Of a DNA stretch of 64,000 nt, positions 32,136 through 42,229 are shown piece by piece. The notes beneath the pieces were generated by a model. It worked only from the letters and a program-made list of their open reading frames with translations, ran no database searches and had not been told where the DNA came from. How positions within the stretch are numbered: the first letter of the stretch is position 1; the number at the start of each line of letters is the position of its first letter. The translations under genes were made by a program, and so were the position numbers. Source of the DNA: Hemileia vastatrix (lineage: Eukaryota; Basidiomycota; Pucciniomycetes; Pucciniales; Zaghouaniaceae); assembly GCA_030280995.1 (NCBI GenBank), contig JASXTE010000004.1, forward strand, positions 14,414,501-14,478,500, read 5' to 3'.

Positions 32136-34258
32136 TCTTTACCATTAAGAGTTACCACCAGGTAACCCAGGGGAGCGGAAAAATGCGTATCTACATCTTC
32201 CCCAAACTTTTCAGCATTTTCACAAATATATTCCACCTCTCCAGTGGAAACCCGGCGCCTCGTCAAATGCTTCTTTTGCTTTTCAGCAAGCGCCGGACTA
32301 ATCGTAAATAACTCCCCTAAAGATAAGGGAATCTGAAGTTGATTCACCCTATTCAAAACTGCGTCCATCGCATTAGCTTGACCATAAACTACTGGCCGCT
32401 CATACTGGACCTTTGATTTAACAACCTTGGCCCTGGGTACCTCTTGAGGTCCAAACGAGCCATCTTTACCCCCCATTATAACATCTTCACTTTCTATAAC
32501 CCTAACTCCGTCACCAGCTTCTTGCACTAATCCTGATCCATCGCTAGTCCTTCTTACACCCTCCATTGGGATGGTACCGCTAAAACTTGGTCTGGGTAGA
32601 GACGCCAACGGTACGTCCTCCTCAGAATCCGAATCATCCTCTGGCATAGGCTCACCATTTAAATCAAACTTGCCATAACTAGGGGGCCCCATATCAGCAA
32701 TCCCCTTCTGCATTTTATATAATTCGTCCTTAGAGTAAGGTTTCAATTTGTTGGTGGCAGTTTGAGCACTAGAATTTTTGTCCTTGGAGTAAGGGTTCAC
32801 TTTGTTATTTGCCTTGCCAGGATTAGCCCTCAATTGGCTCTGAATGCTACTCTTCGCCTTAGTAGCAGCTGCTCTTCTAGCAGCATTAACATCGTATTCG
32901 CCAGCCATACAGCTACCCTCAACCTGGGCAACCGTCGCCAGCTCTAAACCTCCAAAAGAAGTAGAAAATGTGGCTTTACTGACCTCTTTCTCCTTACCCT
33001 TGTCAGCATTACCACCATTACTATTACCATTTTTGCCACCCTTGGTATTAACATCTTCATCTGTCACCTCTTCAAATCTGGCTCTCCTTTCAGCCGTTAA
33101 ACTTCTTCTGACCAAATCAGAAGGAGACTGTCCATCACTGGGCTTGATGAACAAACCATCAGGAAATTTATAAACTTTACCATCAAATAAAACTCGCCCA
33201 GCATCCATATCCTTATCAAGAGCAAAACAAACTGTTGCTCTGTGCACCCTCCTATTACAATAGGAGCACACCTTTGGCTCATCATAGGCACCTCTATAAC
33301 TACTACCACCATTCCCACCATTTCTCCCATTGCCTGGGAAGCGGTTTCCATTATTATTGCCATTATAATTTCGACGCTCATAACCTCTGGATTGATAAGA
33401 AGTTGACGTCGACGAAGAAGCAATTGGGGCCTTGTTAGCCTTCTGTGTCTCTTGAACAAATATTTTTAATTGTTTAGTTAAATCGGCCAGGTGATCGACC
33501 ATCTTATTATCCACATTGCCCTCAACTTTAGCAGCAGGTAATCCCATTTGTGCCTTCTTGGCCTCCTGGGCTTTGACCATAATATCATTGTTTTCAGCCA
33601 AAATTTTGCTAACCTTGCTAACATATTGAGTGCAGGACTCTTGATATTTGTCCAATGCTAACAACTTGTGATGTGCCTGAATGTTCTCTTTGATAACCTC
33701 CAGAGCCGGCAGTTTCTTCTCACCATTAGGCAGTTCTTTCATCAAATCTTTTCTTGAAAGAACCTTCAAGACGTCCATACAAATATCCCTGCTGCATGCT
33801 GTCCAAAAAAAATCTTTTACTTGATTCTCATGCACTAACTCATCCACCAATATGAGATATTCCACCACTTCATCAAACTGAACACAGAGCTTTTTGAAGT
33901 CAGCCATAGAAGAAACACCACCTTTTGCTTGCCAGTCTCCACCAATATTATTGAGGTCCATCATAGTAAACCTAACACCCCATCTATCAACCATAGCTTT
34001 AGAAAGCTTAACCCAATCCTTGTCCTTAAATGCCTGAATAGCAATAACCTCTTTTTCCACCTCCCTATCAGCAATAAAAAACCTAACTTGCTTCACCATA
34101 TCCACATGAGAAGCACCATCAACAGCAGCAGCAGCTTCATACCTGATAATGAACCATTTAACCTCCTCCCCATCAAACTTTGGGCCAACCCAAGAAACAA
34201 TTCTAACTGAGGGAGTAAGAGGGTTAGAAGATCCAGAAGCAACAGCAGAAGAAGACAT
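32096..34258 (-). CDS. gag: Gag polyprotein of element 4 (720 residues)
   Basis: A single open frame of 720 codons. The first 300 residues form the capsid-like helical region (WVGPKFDGEEVKWFIIRYEA, AFKDKDWVKLSKAMVDRWG, LVHENQVKDFFWTACSRDI). A Gly/Asn-rich linker (NGNRFPGNGRNGGNGGSSY) precedes one zinc knuckle, CSYCNRRVHRATVC (C-x2-C-x4-H-x4-C), at about residues 330-343. A long charged, low-complexity stretch follows, and the last 100 residues (VLNRVNQLQIPLSLGELFTI, PLGYLVVTLNGKEVKA) run into the protease. The ATG at 34258 is the first good start after the primer-binding site. The protein packs RNA into particles. Its length and lack of stops make it the best preserved gene here. Confidence 0.9.
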   Translation of the reverse strand: MSSSAVASGSSNPLTPSVRIVSWVGPKFDGEEVKWFIIRYEAAAAVDGASHVDMVKQVRFFIADREVEKEVIAIQAFKDKDWVKLSKAMVDRWGVRFTMMDLNNIGGDWQAKGGVSSMADFKKLCVQFDEVVEYLILVDELVHENQVKDFFWTACSRDICMDVLKVLSRKDLMKELPNGEKKLPALEVIKENIQAHHKLLALDKYQESCTQYVSKVSKILAENNDIMVKAQEAKKAQMGLPAAKVEGNVDNKMVDHLADLTKQLKIFVQETQKANKAPIASSSTSTSYQSRGYERRNYNGNNNGNRFPGNGRNGGNGGSSYRGAYDEPKVCSYCNRRVHRATVCFALDKDMDAGRVLFDGKVYKFPDGLFIKPSDGQSPSDLVRRSLTAERRARFEEVTDEDVNTKGGKNGNSNGGNADKGKEKEVSKATFSTSFGGLELATVAQVEGSCMAGEYDVNAARRAAATKAKSSIQSQLRANPGKANNKVNPYSKDKNSSAQTATNKLKPYSKDELYKMQKGIADMGPPSYGKFDLNGEPMPEDDSDSEEDVPLASLPRPSFSGTIPMEGVRRTSDGSGLVQEAGDGVRVIESEDVIMGGKDGSFGPQEVPRAKVVKSKVQYERPVVYGQANAMDAVLNRVNQLQIPLSLGELFTISPALAEKQKKHLTRRRVSTGEVEYICENAEKFGEDVDTHFSAPLGYLVVTLNGKEVKAWSIQGLKLI

Positions 34259-34301
34259 CCCAATAAATAATGAAAAGCGTTAACAATTGATAAAATAACA
34301 A

Positions 34302-34363
34302 GCCTCTTGCAGGCCAATAACAAAAATCCAATTAGAGTTCCAGAAAATAAGCCTCTTGCAGGC
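34302..34363 (-). repeat. Twin hairpins in the gag leader of element 4
   Basis: The 13-mer GCCTCTTGCAGGC occurs exactly twice, at 34302-34314 and 34351-34363, between the primer-binding site and the gag ATG. Each can fold into a small stem (GCCT/AGGC). The position suits a packaging or translation signal, but that is inference. The sequence resembles the CTCTTGC...GGAG hairpins inside pol. Confidence 0.7.
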
Positions 34364-34410
34364 AAAGAACGTTCTTGATCCAAGTAAGTCTTTAAAGAAA
34401 GCTAGAGAAA

Positions 34411-34432
34411 TCGAACCCCACGTTGGGCTCCA
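34411..34432 (-). other. tRNA primer-binding site of element 4
   Basis: Three bases inside the 5' LTR the minus strand reads TGGAGCCCAACGTGGGG, complementary to the 3' end of a tRNA finishing CCA. The complement on the plus strand shows a T-loop-like TCGAAC followed by an acceptor strand and CCA. I do not name the isotype. Confidence 0.8.
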
Positions 34433-34435
34433 AAT

Positions 34436-35532
34436 ATGGTAAGGTAAACTCTTACAGTCGCCTTGCTGTAAGCAGAATCCGGAGGAGATATGTGGATTTA
34501 GCTGAAAACCCCATCCTTCCAATAAAAATAACAAAATGGGAATTCTAAATCACTAAGCTAACCAGTCTACTTGGATCTGATTAATAAAAATAATGAAACT
34601 CTAAAAAAATTAACTCTTTTTGAGATTTAAATAAAAGTGGCTGTTGAGAAAAGAAATACTGATAACAACAGTTAAGGTGTACCAGTGAAAGATCTGAAAA
34701 GATTGACTTTTATGTTTTTATAATAATTTGAGTTTTTACGAGACAGCAATAATCAAGTCCCAGTGATGAAGACCTTTCTAAAGATACCCTGTATGGAGAG
34801 TTATTTTAATTGTTGAGTAGTATTTCTAAAATGTTATATATAAAATATAAAGTTATAAGGGTATTACAAATTTATTTAATTTGTCTAGTAATAAAAAATG
34901 AGACCGTGGTGGTTAAAGATTAAGCTGTATGATGTATCCCCCCTAAATTTCGAGTTTGAGAGGCGCTTAAGTATTCCTAGTCACTTGCCTAAGTTTTCCC
35001 CTCCAGAGCTCACCCAGAGTCAATCCGGAGCCCGTACGGAGTCAAAGCGGAGTCTGTACGGAGTCCGTCCGTACTTCCGGACTCAATTAGAACCTTTAAA
35101 ACTATACTAAAAAGTCTAGAAAAATTATAAAGGATAGAGCCACTTCCCTTTTACATTCCAAACTAATTTTCGTAGTCTGCGCAGCTCTAATTTTCTCGTG
35201 AAAATTCATCAAAGTTAAGTAATTTCTGAAAACGTAAATATTTCTATAAATCTTTAAAATTCATAAAAAAATAGTAAAAATTCTGGAAAAATTTCCCAAG
35301 GTTCTTGGGTGACTCGACTTGATACTTATAAACTTTTCAGACCGTAAAAATAAGTTTTCTCCGTAAAATAAATTGATTTTGTGTAGGCATTTGCTTTTAA
35401 CCAAATTTCTTTATATTTAAAACTCAAATAAATTTAATAAAACCCTTTTTACAAAATAATAACACCAATCTTGCACGCCGTAATAACTCCATTTACGTAC
35501 TTAGGTGCCATACTAAACTTTAGGCTACCACA
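34436..35532 (-). repeat. 5' LTR of element 4
   Basis: On the minus strand it runs from TGTGGTAGCC (35532) to CCTTACCAT (34436), matching 22281-23398 almost throughout. The GGAGTC repeat block (35025-35085) is shorter by about 21 bp. A decayed solo relative lies at 51720-52804. Confidence 0.93.
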
Positions 35533-35537
35533 CCGCT

Positions 35538-35930
35538 TCAACCCCCCCTCCTGTAACCTCCTCTTACTCCCCTCCAAATCTCCCTTACCCCCTCATCCCT
35601 AATTATTCATTAACAAACAATTAATAACAATCATTCATGATAAAATGAATAGGTGAGGGGGGGTTAAATATTGCTTCAAGGGGATCTAGGGGAAGTTTGA
35701 GGGGTAGTTTCAGGAGGGGTTTTGAAGAGGGTTGGGGGGGTTTAAAGTGTGTGCAGAGGGGTATTGAGGGGGTTATTCAAGGGGGTTATAGGGGGGGATT
35801 GAGGGGCCTTTGAAGAGGGTCTGGTGTTATTTTTTTGGTGTGGTTTAGAGAGGGTTTGGGGGTGTGTTGGGGGTATTTTGGTGAGGATTTGGGGGATTGG
35901 AGGGAGTTTGAAATGGGTTTTCAATAAGCT
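35538..35930. repeat. C-rich and G-rich arms forming a large imperfect palindrome
   Basis: Bases 35538-35605 continue the C-rich tract of 22080-22275 once the Ty3 insertion is set aside. Around a centre near 35610-35645 the strand turns G-rich (35650-35930, many runs of four or more G) and mirrors the C-rich arm, with shared TTATTCATT/AATGAATA at the centre. It lies between the transposase and the Tet-like gene of Harbinger C. Confidence 0.65.
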
Positions 35931-36229
35931 TTACAAGGGGAGAAAGGGGATTAATGAGGGATTAATGAAAACATTAACAAAAATTTTATACAGGGATCAA
36001 GAAGGGAGCAATTGAGAAAATTGATAGAAAAGTATGATTAACATTTTTTTTTCTTTTTTTTTGTTTTTTTTGTCCAGAATTAACCAAAAAAAACTCAACA
36101 AATTGAAGTAAACTAATAATTATTCTTATTAATTATTTGATAAAAGCCTTTAAGTAAATTTAATATAAATTGTGCAAGTTTTTTCTTATTATTTTTTCAA
36201 AAAATTGATGTTTTTTTGACCAGTAAAAA

Positions 36230-36520
36230 TATTTTTCAGAAAAAAAAAATGTCTGCTTATTCTGATTCAAGCCTTACACCTCTATCTTCATCATTATCTT
36301 TTTATCATCTTCTTCAATTTCTACTTCATTTCAATCATCAAAAAAAAATTTAGATAAATTTTCAAAAAAGGAAAATTTGTCCAAAATAATTTCAGAAAAA
36401 AAATTGTCTATTTCTTTTGATTCAAGCCTTATACATCTATCTTGATCTTTATCTTCTTTATCATATACTTCAATTTCTACTTCTTTTCAATCTTCTTCAA
36501 AACCTTTAACAATAAAAAAT
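36230..36520 (+). repeat. Tandem duplication upstream of the Tet/JBP-like gene
   Basis: The block TTCTTTTGATTCAAGCCTTA... to ...CTTCAATTTCTACTTCTTTTCAATC at 36410-36492 repeats 36255-36340 with small changes. A frame in the first copy (MSAYSDSSLTPLSSS) may be the N terminus of the gene at 36569, but it is soon broken. Confidence 0.6.
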
Positions 36521-36568
36521 GATGATTAATCTTATCAATGTAAAAGATATTAAAAAAAGCAAATTCAC

Positions 36569-37590
36569 TTGGATCTTCTATTTGGCCATATATCAAACAT
36601 CAAGCATTTCAAAACTAAAATCAATATAAAAGATAAATATCCCAGGAAGTTACCTGAAGATATAAAATATCTAAAAAATTTAGGACAAGATGAAGTTAAG
36701 TTAGTAATCAGTAACAGTTTTAAACCTCAAATTATTTACAAAAATCATTCATTTGATGGAGTAAAAGATGAAGCCTTTAATCAACTATCTGATTTTATCT
36801 CTATACTATATCAAATGGCATTGGTTTGATTACCAATTAAAAATAAGAATTTTTTGGGTGATATAATGATTATTTATGGATGGAGGTTGGGATTTATTAA
36901 AGATTATTCTCTTGGTAAGTCAAATAATTTTTTTAGTTTCATTCTTAATATTTTTCACTCAATTTAACTCTATAGGCATCTATTCATTGCTTTTAAATTT
37001 ATCTAAAGTGGAAAAAAATAATAATTTTCGATTATGGGACTCCTTACCTTCCTTTAATTCATTTTTTACTCTTCAAATCAAAATACTCTGTAACAAAGAC
37101 TTTGAATCCAATCATGAGCTTACAACCAGAGTTGGGATTTCAAATTGGTGTTACTCTGAGTTGGAAGAGATTACCAGTGATTATCTATTATTCTCTAATG
37201 TTATAATTACTCATTCTGGTTTTCTTAACAAGATTCATACCAATAAGAGTGATGCCAATTATCTTACTTTGGGGATTTTCTCTTATATTCATCTGATATC
37301 TGGCCAACCAATACCATCTCTAGCAAAAATCGAACGTCATGTCTTATATTTTCCAGACCATCAGTGCATGATTGATTTTGGTTTGGGAAATGGCATGAGA
37401 ACTCTTTTAAGGATAATCACCAAACAAAAAAGCTCCCCCTGGTTTGGAATCTTGTTATGACTTTACTCATTTTGGCTTCTCCTTCCAAATTAATCAAAAA
37501 CTAATCCAACAAATCAATAAGGTAAAAATAGAAGGTAAAAGTTATAAATTTAAAAAAACTTTAGGTAGATCTAAAAATTATGGGGATTAG
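36569..37590 (+). pseudogene. Tet/JBP-like 2OG-Fe(II) dioxygenase, Harbinger C cargo
   Basis: The order matches the rust Tet-like oxygenase family as I know it: KYLKNLGQDEVKLVISNSF, then IIYGWRLGFIKDYSLG (family: YGWRKG), a 61-bp intron 36915-36975 (GTAAGT...CTATAG), then GIYSLLLNLSKVEKN, SDYLLFSNVIITHSGF, KIHTNKSDANYLTLGIFSYI, RHVLYFPDHQCMIDF and, after a shift in a run of C near 37435, CYDFTHFGFSFQINQKL. The iron-binding H-x-D appears as HTN, so the aspartate seems lost. A TGA at 36827-36829 and the shift also break it. Such enzymes oxidise 5-methylcytosine or related bases and are known to be amplified with transposons in basidiomycetes (KDZ elements). The C-terminal tail recurs in copy D at 61080-61215. 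Identification is by motif memory, not search. Confidence 0.65.
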
Positions 37591-37890
37591 TAAATTCATC
37601 AAATATTTTTTATTATTTCATAAATTTTTAATAATTTAATATGATATTTCAATTTAATATACTAAAGTAATGGGCCAAAAACCTTGTGTATTATAAAAGG
37701 TAATCATGATAACATTAATTAGTTTCATGGGGTTCATCTTGCCTATACCTGTGGACAGTTCCAAACTTAGTTTCTAGACTTGGTCCACATTTTTGCTTGA
37801 GAATTTGTCATTACTTTAAAGCTAGTAAATTTGAGATATATTATTTATTTATTTATTAATTTATGGAATTATTATAAATTTTGTTGATTT

Positions 37891-38010
37891 TCACCCCTTA
37901 ATTCAATAAAATGTAGGGGAGAGTATTGCCAAATTTTCAAATCTGAAATGTGATATTGATGACTTAGAAAAATTTTGGTGATACCATAAAATGCAGGGGA
38001 GGGTATTGCC
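37891..38010 (-). repeat. Paired internal palindromes, copy C
   Basis: Two sites, 37891-37930 and 37977-38010, on the minus strand read GGCAATACyCTCCCCT then AAGGGG or GGTATCACC. They lie between the Tet-like gene and the SANT-like gene, and the flanks 37680-37790 match copy D at 60880-60980 in reverse. Confidence 0.65.
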
Positions 38011-38333
38011 AAATTTTTAAAACAGATATATAGTTTTTTTGACTTAGCTGTATTTAGAAAAATAAATTTATTGATTTGAATATAAAGAAGAAAATTTGAA
38101 TTAGTTTTTAACATTTTTGCAAAAAAATCATCAAGAATCAAGACCTTTAAAAATTCAGCACATATGTAATTATAACTGAAAAAAATAAAATAAAATTAGT
38201 TTAACCGAACAAACAAATAAGCTAAGCTGTTGCATTAAAATTTTTGAAATCTCAGTAAGGAGTGTGTTCTGAGGATTGATTATTAGCTTTAATGCATTCT
38301 ATCAAGAAAACTTTTTTAAAAAAATGAAAATAC

Positions 38334-39638
38334 CTAGTTATCAAAAATTTTCAATAAGGGTTCAATTAACTCAATAGGTTTATTAGCTTTAACACATTCT
38401 CTCAAGAAATCTTTCTTTTTTGAAACCATATTCAAGTTTATACTTGAGTTTCCTTTGAGACAATAGGAAATTGTACTCAAGAGCCTTCTCCTCTTTATTT
38501 TCTTGAATCTCTTCTCCTCCAAGTCATGTGCCCTCTCATCCCTCTTTAAAGAAAGCTCAAATTTCTTCTCCTCCAATTCTTGTTCCCTATCATCCCTTTG
38601 TAAAGATAGCTTGAATTTTTTCTTTTGAAAGTCAAGAGTTACTTTTGCAGCTTCAACTGTACCTAGAGTGAATAGGAATATTAAAAAAAGAAAAAAGAAG
38701 CTCACTTAATTAATAAGAGGTACGCTATCACTTACCAGATTCATTTTTCTCCAGAAAATCATCAAAGGAAGAAAAAGGGGTTTGGGAAAAACTATCTCTG
38801 TTTTGCTTTCTTTGACTGTTGAAATTCAAAGAAGTTGATGGTCTTTGCTTTTTTTTGGAGGTAAAATTTTCCTCTTCATCATTGATGCTTGCTTCAGACT
38901 CACTTGCTTGAGGATCCTGGGTTTTTTCATTAGCCTTTTTAGAAATAAAAAAATAAAACAACTAGACAAGAGATAAAAACTTACTGGAGTGGGATCACAT
39001 TGGTTTATATCACCATAAGGATCTATTGGAAAGCTATCTAGATTCATTGAATTTATAAAAGGGGAGTCTTGAGTGGAGGAAGAGGATTGAAAAAGATTTG
39101 TTTCAACATCATGTTTGGAGATAGCATCTTCACCATCCAGAATGTTGACAGGATTAACATCAGCTTGCTCTCCAAAAATAGCATCCATCTCTTTATACTA
39201 TGGACATAGAGATTCAAGTTTATCATCTATGTATTTTATGCCCTTACTAATATTGATGTGGGTAATTCCGAGGCCAGTACAGGATGAAAGAGTCTTTTCC
39301 TTCTTGAATTTGGCTCAGTAATGCTTGAAAAATTCAGAAATTAGTTTAGGTAAAAGATCATTCCTTCCCTTTGTCTTATTTTGTATTTCATTGGCCATTA
39401 TAAGATAGCCATTGAATTTTTATGCAGGGGGCTTTCCTGATTTAGTTTCATTATCAGTACCAAAACAAGAATCATAATAAGTTTTTAATTTCAGCCAGTT
39501 GATAAGTATGAAATGATAATCTTTTTTTTGTTGAACAGTTGTTGATTTCTCAGCTGAGCGGGGGGAAAAGGGAGTAATAGGATTTGAAGAACAACTGGGG
39601 GAGGGCTGTCTTTGAGAAGATCTGTGATGAAAAGGCAT
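38334..39638 (-). pseudogene. SANT/Myb-like transposon protein with coiled coil, copy C
   Basis: Three exons read on the minus strand: 39638-38985, 38934-38736 and 38662-38334. The introns are canonical, 38935-38984 (GTAAGT...AAAAAG) and 38663-38735 (GTAAGT...CTCTAG), and the joined length of 394 codons is in frame. Three in-frame stops (about 39420, 39322 and 39198) are the only damage. Near the start, QQKKDYHFILINWLKLKTYYDSCFG is SANT-like; the middle has YKEMDAIFGEQADVNP; the last exon is a coiled coil (DDREQELEEKKFELSLKRDERAHDLEEKR) ending in a leucine-rich ECVKANKPIELIEPLLKIF. The ATG MPFHHRSS is chosen because homology to copy D (MPHFYISC) starts there. PIF/Harbinger transposases work with such a partner; that role is inferred. 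Confidence 0.75.
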
Positions 39639-39943
39639 GTTGAGATATTCAAAGATGAAAAGGAGAAGAAAAAACAGATGAGATGTGGAGGGGTTTAAAA
39701 CAGAAATGAATAAACAGGATGGGAGTGCGCAGAAAGGTAGGGAGGCTGGCACATCCAGAAAGTTGTCCAAGATGTGGTTATTTAAATTGAGGATAAAAAT
39801 TTTGGATAGAGGTGAACATTGACACATAAAAGTTCTATTAACCCAATTATTAGAATAAATAATTGCTGAAGATAATTGGGGTATAATGATTTTTATCTGT
39901 AATTAATTTAATTGTGGATCGGTCAACACTGATACCCCCTATT

Positions 39944-40893
39944 ATGATGTCTTGACAAAGATTTATATGAACTAGATTTTTTCCTATTAACATTATTAAG
40001 AATTACTCCATGATAGTTAATTCCAATTTCACTATTTACCATTTTTTCACTGAATTAATTAAAATACCACTTTAGGTAAAAAATCAAAATTCCGATTTAT
40101 TACTGGAATTAAAATTTTTTCTATAATTAGTTTTTACTTATATTTGATTTCAAAATAAAATAATGTGAAAAAATTTACAAAAATTATAGTTAAAAATTTG
40201 CAACAATTTATATGTAATAAGATTTTTAATTTTAATTCTGATATTCTTTCTTGGGCTAGAAAAAACTTAAAATATTCCTTTGTTCCTCCTAATTTCTTGG
40301 AAAATGATTCTTTTTCAAGAAAAAGAAAGAAATAAGATCAATATTTATTAGTTTTTCTAGATTCCCAACCAAGACTTTCCAAATAAATAATTCTTAGTTT
40401 GTCAGAAAAAAAAAATACTTGAAAACAGTAAATTTTTCTATTGCCAATTTATTTTTTTAGTTTCTTGTTTTTAATGGGAAAAACTCTATATGATATCACT
40501 ATGCTAATATATTGTGAGTTATAAACAAAATATAAGTTTTCTATTTTAATATAATTAAGAAAGAAAATGATAAAAAACTCACCACCCAATCTGCTGATTT
40601 CTAGTGGTGTTTGTTTTATGTTTTTTTTCTAATCTAAGATTTTCTTAACACTTAAAAAAATTAAATTTTTTAATAAATATTTTTTTCTTATATTTGAATA
40701 GTTATAGAATATATTTATATTCAAAAATATCAAATCTATAACTCTACAAAATAAAAATAAATATTCTAGAACTAGTAGAAAAAATGGGCTATAAATTAAT
40801 ATATAATTGTGTAGCTTATATTTTTCAGGTAGCAAGTACTCAATAAAAAAAATTTTTGATTGTATTTTAATAAACAAAAGAATATCTTATTAT
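39944..40893. other. AT-rich stretch without recognisable gene
   Basis: Low-complexity T- and A-rich sequence. A hydrophobic 82-codon minus ORF (40877-40629) is probably chance. No repeat seen elsewhere in the window. Confidence 0.4.
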
Positions 40894-41097
40894 CACTGCG
40901 CAATACGGGGGGAGGACTTGTTAGCAAGTGGCAACATTGGACTCAAATTCACCACAGATTGAACACACATCGAGCTATTGACAAAGAACCATACAATCAG
41001 GGATGAACACCACTCAGAAGAACAGTTTTATGTGGGTCTTCAAGTAGAGTTCAGGCTGAGGACTTGCTATCAAGTGCACCCCCTATATTGTGTAGTG
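40894..41097. mobile_element. CACTA-like MITE, copy 1 (204 bp)
   Basis: Starts CACTGCGCAATACGGGG and ends in the complement of CACTACACAATATAGGGGG. Flanks are TAT at 40891-40893 and TAT at 41098-41100. The inside shares ACCATACAATCAGGGATG with the other copies. Confidence 0.8.
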
Positions 41098-41459
41098 TAT
41101 TATATATATATTTATAATGGATCAAAAATAGGCAACAATTAATTCTGCACCACTTAAAATTTTTATATTCCAGTCCTGCTACTCACTTCTGGTTTTGCAA
41201 GGTAGCATGATTCAAAAGAAATAAGAAGTACATAGACTCCCTTAATTCTTTTAAAATCACTTTACTACTATAATTAAAAAAGTTACTAACTTTTCTATCT
41301 TTATATTAATATCAATCTGTAAAAGAGAATTGACAATCATGACAATTAAAAAAACTATATAGTTTTTTCTTTTCAATTGGGAAGAAGGTCCAGATGACAA
41401 TAAAAAAAAGTCAGCACAGGTTGTAGTTGGTGAAAAAACACTTCTTATTTCCAAAATTT
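41098..41459. other. Stretch without recognisable gene
   Basis: I see no gene, terminal repeat or match to other parts of the window. A 65-codon minus ORF at 41454-41257 has no recognisable domain. Confidence 0.35.
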
Positions 41460-42225
41460 GACAAGTAACCTCCTCAGGTGGTATGATTCAATCACAACAA
41501 CCTCCTAATGGGAAATGAAGGATTCATTCAATGGTTGGGAAAGACCCCCAAGTATCAGGGTGGCCTAGATGTAAGGCACATATTTACCCTGATTTAATGT
41601 CTTGATGGTTTATCAAGATTTAAAATAGTAAGAAGTTTAACAAACATAGCAGCTGCTCAAAGTTATCAATAAAATATAAATAAAATAGTTTTTTAATTTT
41701 TTATTTCAAGTTTAATAATATAAAGTAAAAAGAATGTAAAAGATGTAAAATGATGCTTCACTTTCTAATCAAGCTTCTTTAATAGAAAATATTTTTTCTA
41801 GAAAATAGACCAAAAGTAAAATAGAGAGAGAAAATATCAAATAATTAAGTACACAGAAAAAGTTTAAGAAAAGGTAAATAAAAGTAAATACATGAGTAAT
41901 TAGACTAATACACAAAATTTGTGAACCTGTCAACAAATACTGAATTAATAATTCCCCACTCTAGGTTTATAGCTCCCATATCACTGAAATACATAATGTA
42001 TAATTTCCCACACAAGAAAAAGATTCATCTGTCTCTCAATTATTCAATAAAAATTTCAACCATAGAATACTCAATTCAGGATTAGTATTTTGGTGGGTCA
42101 AATTAATAAGTTTTATTGTGAGTTTTTTAAGTGATAATATTGATTCCCTTATAAGTGTTATTAATTAAAATGAGAAAATCACTTTATCCTTACACTTGAA
42201 AACTGGCTGAAAAGAATCAATATAA
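41460..42225 (-). repeat. Solo LTR of the element 3 family
   Basis: Bases 41580-42155 match 11620-12180 in the LTR of element 3 (TGGTTTATCAAGATTTAAAAT, AGGTTTATAGCTCCCAT, TTAATAAGTTTTATTGTGAG). No pol or gag lies beside it. The ends are estimated from the homology, not from clear TG...CA borders. Confidence 0.6.
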
Positions 42226-42229
42226 TATA

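Larger units (their letters stand above)
22281..35532 (-). mobile_element. Large Ty3/gypsy retrotransposon (element 4) with antisense genes
   Basis: Two LTRs of about 1.1 kb (22281-23398 and 34436-35532) enclose 11 kb. The flanks are an exact 5-bp duplication CCGCT (22276-22280 and 35533-35537). Reading leftward: LTR, primer-binding site, leader with two hairpins, gag, protease, pol, then a long 3' region with two genes on the opposite strand, polypurine tract, LTR. The LTRs differ at scattered points and by a 21-bp length change. It is much better preserved than elements 1-3, though gag-protease and pol are each broken once or twice. It sits inside Harbinger C. Confidence 0.93.
20190..39940. 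mobile_element. PIF/Harbinger-type transposon, copy C, split by a Ty3 element
   Basis: The left part (20190-22280) carries the transposase reading rightward; the right part (35533-39940) carries a Tet/JBP-like gene reading rightward and a SANT-like gene reading leftward, ending in the terminal repeat TTGATACCCCCT-like sequence at 39929-39940, with ATT after it. The two halves share a CCGCT duplication around the Ty3 insertion, so they were once continuous at about 6.5 kb. The left terminal repeat is missing: homology to copy D starts only at about 20215, next to truncated element 3. It is the most gene-complete copy in the window. Confidence 0.75.

Noticed and set aside
28912..34210. Plus-strand ORFs opposite gag-pol of element 4 (for example 28912-29148, 29680-29942, 32762-33173, 33929-34210)
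   Set aside because: They are antisense shadows of gag and pol. They have no cysteine motif, intron pattern or paralogue, unlike the antisense genes at 23585 and 25365.
34411..34432. tRNA-like sequence ending CCA
   Set aside because: Only the T-arm and acceptor strand are present, directly beside the LTR, so it is a primer-binding site and not a tRNA gene.
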